Source: Panonychus citri (taxonomy: Eukaryota; Arthropoda; Arachnida; Trombidiformes; Tetranychidae). Taken from it: a stretch of DNA of 64,000 nucleotides. Both the position numbers and the translations under genes were made by a program. Below the pieces are notes generated by a model that was not told where the DNA came from, made no database searches, and saw nothing but the letters and a program-made list of their open reading frames with translations. Of this stretch, positions 58,907 to 64,000 are shown piece after piece (within the stretch, counting starts at the first letter, position 1; each line of letters begins with the position of its first letter). The stretch spans positions 1 to 64,000 of the forward strand of contig NW_026515545.1 in the NCBI RefSeq assembly GCF_014898815.1, given 5' to 3'.

Positions 58907-60561
58907 TTAAAGTTGAAGTTGTTTCGCTACCTCCCACGGGAACCCTTCCCTTCCAAAGTGACCCCAAACTGCCGTTTTTGAAAAGATCGGTTTTCGAAGA
59001 CCCAATTCCCTGAAAACAAAAATGGAAAACAAAAAGTTAGTGAAAAAAAAGTTGAAATTATTTTCTCTGGTGGTTAAGGAGAGAGATGAGAGAAATAATT
59101 ACTTAATAATTGTTCCAGGTCTGAGGTCAAAGTTTTTCATAACTATATCATGCAGTTGTTTTGACGATAAAGATGAAGTTCCATAAGAAAATACTGTAAC
59201 TGAAAGAGGCTCTGAGATACCAATGGCATATGAGATCTAAATTAATGAAATAAGAGATTTAATTAAATGTCAAGAGATTAATGAATGAACAACGATTAAT
59301 TAAATGAGTCAGATTACTCTTGTTTATATTATCTTGTTATCGGTTAATATTTACCTGGACACTACATCGTCTGCATAGTCCACTTTTAACAAGCGATTTA
59401 GCGACCCATCGAGCGGCATAGGCTCCAGATCGATCTACTTTAGTAGCGTCTTTACCAGAAAAAGCTCCTCCTCCGTGAGCACCCCAACCTCCATAAGTAT
59501 CGACGATTATCTTACGTCCAGTGAGACCGGCATCAGCCTGACAGAGGGTAAAAAGAGAGCGAGAGAGAGAGAGAGATAATATCAATAAATGATTGATTGA
59601 TCCAATATTTAGAAGCGTATCTTTCGTGTTAACTGAATAAAAAGTCACTTAAATAGTCAACTTACCAATGGACCGCCAGTGATGAACTTCCCACAAGGAT
59701 TGATGTGATAGATTGTTTTATCATCCAAATATTTGTCAGGAATAACAACTTTAATCACCTTTTCCATAATTTCTTTCTTAAGTTGATCCATTTCAATCTC
59801 TGGTGAATGTTGAACAGAGATAACAATAGTATGAACTCTTGATGGTATAGCGGCTCCTTTATCGAAACGATATTCACAGGTAACCTGAGTTTTGGAATCA
59901 GGTCGAGCCCAAGCAAATGTACCATCACGTCTAAGTTGAGATAATTTTTCATTCAATTTATGAGAAAGAACAACAGTTAAAGGCATACACTCTTCAGTCT
60001 CATCAGTAGCATAGCCAAACATTAACCCTTGATCTCCAGCACCTAAATGTTCATCATCTTTATCAGTCCAAACACCTTGGGAAATTTCTTGAGCTTGATG
60101 TTCAATGGCAACCAGAACATTACAAGTTTTATAATCGAAACCTTTATCACTACTATCAAATCCAATGTGTTTAACTGTTTGACGAACAACATCTTGATAA
60201 TCAACGTGAGCAGAAGAGGTAATCTCGCCAAAAACCATGACTAACCCGGTTTTACTAATAGACTCACATGCAACCTTAGCATATGGATCCAATGCAAGGT
60301 GAGCATCCAAAACAGCATCACTAACCTGGTCACAAAGTTTATCTATTAGTGCATAGCAACAAAGAGAACAATATAACACAAATAGAAAAGGTTAAAAATA
60401 ACAACACAGTAAAATAATTAAAGAGAACAAAAGAGAAAGAGAAAGAGAGAGAGAACAAAAGAGAACAATAATAAAAAAAGAAATTCTAATTTACCTGGAT
60501 GTCCCTCTCCCACAGATTCAGAGGTGAACAGGAATGTACCATCGTCATCAATTGAATTCAT
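58907..60561 (-). CDS. Sam-S: S-adenosylmethionine synthetase (methionine adenosyltransferase)
   Basis: The enzyme makes S-adenosylmethionine from methionine and ATP in the cytosol. Five exons: 60561-60495, 60342-59666, 59537-59355, 59236-59103 and 59009-58907. All have GT-AG borders and matching phases, giving 387 residues, close to the usual 390-400. Diagnostic segments are SVGEGHPDK (residues 16-24), GAGDQGLMFGYATDETEE from residue 123, the P-loop-like GGGAFSGKD (270-278), DTYGGWGAHGG, and the C-terminal WGHFGREGFPWE. The frame is intact throughout. It is arranged head-to-head with the cytochrome b5 reductase gene, about 1.4 kb apart. Confidence 0.97.
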
Positions 60562-62003
60562 CCTGATTGAAATTCGATCAAATTGATTGTTAATTAGAAA
60601 AAAATTTAGAAGATGAAAAAAATTTAATCAATTGTGATAAAAGAATGAGATAAAACTACAATTAGACCAAAGGATGAAGACACCACGAGGATTTAAGGAG
60701 TAAAAGTAACAAGATAAATGAAAATTCATCTCGGAAATGCTGAGAAAGAAAGAATTCCATCAACGCCATCTATTGTTTGAAAAGAATAGAAGTTAATTTA
60801 TTTTCTTTAATTACAATTAATCATTTTGTTTAGAAAATGGATTTTTAATTGTTACCAATAAATCAGTGTAACTGTCAATTAGCTCGTATATTGTATTTAC
60901 TTAATATCGTTTTAATGTTTTAACTTTAGTTCAGAACTTTGGTTTAATCTTAACAACGACAACAATCAACTTGAATGTACTTGAAGTGAATTAGCTGATA
61001 ATTAATTTGTTCCGATAACAATTAAAATTAAAGAATAACTTTTACCTTGAACCTTAATTGTTAAAAAGTTGGAAAGAGGAAAACTAATCTATTTTAATTG
61101 TTGTTGTTACTTAATATCATATAAGGCAAATTGACTAATAGACAAAGTAATTTAATATTTAATTAGAAAATGCAATTTAACAATCAATTTACAAGGAAAT
61201 TGATCAACTAACAACAATTAGTGATAAGTTATTTGTTTAATGAAATTATATGATAAGATTAATTTTCTCGGAAGTTAATTAGATGTTAATTAGTTTGAAA
61301 GAAAAGTTTTTAAATAGTTAATTAAAAGATCAATTTCCTTTAATCATAATCTCATCATTTTCATTCATTGAAATTGAAAACAAACAAACTAATCAACAAT
61401 TAACAATTAACAATATGAATCGTAATCGTAATTGTGATTACAATTTAATTTCTACTCTTTCAACAATTATACTAATCAAATTGGTGAAGGAAAACCAATC
61501 AATCATTAACATAATACTCTAATGGATTGATTAATCCATTAGTCGTAACCATCGTTGATTAAACTAATCATTGACCCGATAATGATTAAAAAAAGGTGAT
61601 TGATTAAGTGTAGATGTTTGATTTTGTCACAATTAAGTACCGACAATTTAAGTACATAAAGAGACTTTGACAATCTGCTCAATTCGCACTCAAAGTCAAG
61701 GTTACAAATTTTCAATCCAAATTGTTGTTATAACAATTAACTCGGTGACAAGGTAACAATCAACAATCAACGATCCATATTTCCATTAAATTTAATTAAC
61801 TTTTCCATCATAACGATTACAACATTTTCTCATTTTCAGCTTATCTCTTGTACTCTTCATGTCTCATCATATGTTTTCTGTTTGTTACTCAACCGAAAGA
61901 CTCAGTTGATGTTTACACTTTTACTTTGATTGTTGTTCCTCATTTTTAATTGATTTCTATTTAATTTCTATTATTAGTGTCACATCGTTGATTGTTTACC
62001 AAT
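60562..62003. other. Head-to-head intergenic region
   Basis: AT-rich, no gene seen. It separates the divergent S-adenosylmethionine synthetase and cytochrome b5 reductase genes and should hold both promoters. Confidence 0.5.
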
Positions 62004-63563
62004 ATGGGAATTGTGGTGAGTAATTATAACGTCAACAATAAATTAATTAGTTTCCAGTTTCAGTTTTCATCCCTTCTTATTGGTTTGTTTACTTATTTTT
62101 TGTCATTCGTTTCTATCTAATCCTTGGGCCTAATTAATTTTTGTTTTTCCTTCTTTTTAAAGGCTAATTCAGCTGTAATTGGTTCTATTACTACATTAAT
62201 TGTTGGTATTTTTATATTTCTATGGATTAAAAAGGGTAAATCAAAAAGTAAAAAGAGATTACTAATGGATTCTAATGTCAAGTATCAAGTTCCATTGCTT
62301 GGTAAAGAGGTAATTACTATTTTCCTTTTACTCTTTGAACCTCAATTGTTGAATTGAAGGAAAATGGGTCAAATTCTGGTTAATCAGGTAGTCAGATATC
62401 TAATTGTCTTTTTAATTTTTTATGTATAGAATATCAATTGGAATACTCGACGCTTTAGATTCGGTTTACCTACGGAAGATTCTGTTCTAGGTGTTGGTCC
62501 TGGTGAACATATTTATCTATCGGCTAAAATCAACGGCGATTTAGTAATTCGTCCTTATTCACCAATCACTGGCGATGAAACCAAAGGCTATTTCGATCTC
62601 ATAATCAAAGTGAGTATCTTGATGTCTTACAGCTTAAAACAGAGACTTTGGCATCTTCGTTTTGAAGAGTAAATCAACTTATCGATTGTTAATCTTGACA
62701 AAATGGTTACCAATCAACCTCATAAACAAGTACTCAAGTCTAATAACAATTTGTGTCTTATTTGGATACAAAACCATTACATGTTAGCTTAGTTATCAAA
62801 TTAAATCGTCAGAGGTTTTGATAAATCCAGATAACCACTAATGTTATGAGAAACAATATGATGAAAGTTTCATATGATCTGAACAAGATGATTAAATTGG
62901 ATATAATCAATATATTGATTTCAAATTCAACGTATTGTAGATCAATGTCAATTATATTTTCTCATCACGTTACATTTACATTATTTTCAGGTTTATTTTG
63001 CTAACCAAAACCCAAAGTATCCTAATGGAGGAAAAATGTCTCAATACTTAGAAAGTATGAAAATAGGAGAGACAATTGATATTCGAGGTCCTGATGGAAG
63101 AGCGATTTACATTGGTAATGGTGATTTTCTTATTAAGAAAAAGAAAACTGATCCATTGGTTAAATACCATTACGATAAATTGGGTATGATCGCTGGTGGA
63201 ACTGGCCTTACACCTTTGTTTGCCGTTTTACGTGAGATTATTTCAAATCCGGAGGATAAGACACAAGTTTCATTCCTATTTGCAAATCATACATCAGATG
63301 ATATTCTTTTACGTGAAGAATTGGACCAAATAGCGTCAAGATTTCCCGACCAAGTTAAAATCCATTACACTTTAGGTAAATCAGAAGAGGGTTGGCAACA
63401 CAAAGTGGGTCGGGTTGATGATAATATGATCCGAGATTGTTTGTTCCCACCAGCTGATGATACGATGATTATGATGTGTGGCCCACCGGCTATGGTCAAG
63501 GAAACACTTCAACCAACATTGGACAAAATGGGTTACAGTGAATTGAGAAGACATGTTTTTTAA
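62004..63563 (+). CDS. NADH-cytochrome b5 reductase
   Basis: Four exons (62004-62015, 62163-62309, 62430-62609, 62991-63563) join in phase to give 303 residues, the normal size of the CYB5R1/2/3 group. The first exon codes only MGIV. An N-terminal membrane anchor (about residues 8-24, GSITTLIVGIFIFLWI) is followed by a Lys-rich stop. FAD-binding residues are RPYSP at 94-98 and GGKMSQYL near 126-133. NADH-binding motifs are GMIAGGTG (178-185) and CGPP (276-279). The C-terminus is RRHVF. The enzyme passes electrons from NADH to cytochrome b5 at the ER or outer mitochondrial membrane for lipid desaturation and sterol synthesis. No frame break. Confidence 0.96.
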
Positions 63564-63843
63564 AGAGGGTCCGTTTCAATTTCTCTGTCAATTCCTTGGC
63601 CCCTTCCTTAAAGATCTCACAATCTACTTCTCTACAGAGGAAATGTGAACATTTACAAGGATCAAGTATTAATACTTAAAAGATGAATGGATAACAGTTA
63701 AAATGGAAGGGATAAATTACTATTTTCCAAAATCAAATAGAAACAGTCAATAGACCCGATGGAATTCATTCATTTCCATGCTACTACTTATGTGCAATTA
63801 CAGATATATAAATATGTTTGTAAAAAAAGGAGATTTACATGAC

Positions 63844-64000
63844 TCAATTAAATTTTGCAGAATTATTTTGTTGAATTATGTTTAACTTTTTAACTACTTC
63901 TTTGTGAACAGTATTACGATAAGATCTTAAAGTTGATTCGTAATGTTGAATAGTTGGTAGATCCAATCCAATCTCAGCGAAGGCGCGATTAAGTAAATCA
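63844..64000 (-). CDS. C-terminal end of an unidentified protein (runs off the window)
   Basis: The minus strand is open from the window edge to TGA at 63844-63846. It encodes LLNRAFAEIGLDLPTIQHYE, then STLRSYRNTVHKEVV and a Lys/Asn tail. Codon use and composition look coding. The gene is tail-to-tail with cytochrome b5 reductase, about 280 bases apart. I do not recognise the family. Confidence 0.6.
   Translation of the reverse strand, partial: DLLNRAFAEIGLDLPTIQHYESTLRSYRNTVHKEVVKKLNIIQQNNSAKFN

Overview
The window is eukaryotic nuclear DNA: strongly AT-rich, with GT-AG introns, many GA/CT and TCA/ATG microsatellites, and animal-specific genes (grainyhead, nanos, cabeza/FUS and an FMRFamide-receptor-like GPCR). 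The gene set fits an arthropod. Very short introns in housekeeping genes and Asn/Ser-rich insertions would suit an acariform (spider-mite-like) mite, but that is inference; no sequence here proves the species.

Layout. 0.4-4.2 kb: a plus-strand gene for a secreted Ser/His/Asn-rich protein with a Lys/Cys-rich block, broken by about ten frame changes. 4.5-8.0 kb: minus-strand exons of grainyhead (grh), including the CP2-type DNA-binding domain, also frame-broken. The rest of grh must lie left of the window, so the plus-strand gene appears nested in a grh intron. 8.1-16.1 kb: long non-coding stretch with purine/pyrimidine tracts. 16.1-21.3 kb (minus): a CRAL-TRIO gene, a two-exon small secreted cysteine-rich peptide, an HDDC2-type HD-domain nucleotidase, and a secreted-type exon that may be its 5' extension. 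23.8-25.5 kb (minus): a single-exon GPCR with an insertion of about 230 residues between TM2 and TM3. 25.6-39.9 kb: gene-poor, with a few minus-strand exon-like segments. 39,895-48,374: a complete, very young Ty3/gypsy-type endogenous retrovirus (420-bp LTRs with one visible difference, 4-bp AAAT target duplication, tRNA-Leu primer site). Its gag, pol and most of its env-like region form one uninterrupted reading frame. 49.9-53.6 kb: a roughly 0.7-kb inverted repeat flanking a four-exon gene for a 411-residue secreted Ala/Val/Ser-rich protein. 54.2-63.6 kb: a gene-dense block with caz/FUS, nanos and S-adenosylmethionine synthetase (all minus), then plus-strand NADH-cytochrome b5 reductase, and the 3' end of an unidentified minus-strand gene at the right edge.

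A theme of the window is single-base frame breaks in otherwise perfectly conserved genes (grh, CRAL-TRIO, HDDC2, nanos, caz, env), usually beside homopolymers or short repeats. Protein similarity resumes immediately in another frame, so uncorrected indels in a long-read assembly are likelier than pseudogenes. S-adenosylmethionine synthetase, cytochrome b5 reductase, the GPCR and the 1,972-codon retroelement frame are intact. Candidates for new biology are the Lys/Cys-rich secreted protein, the cysteine-rich peptide, the GPCR with a giant first extracellular loop, the fused gag-pol-env frame, and the inverted-repeat-flanked secreted gene.
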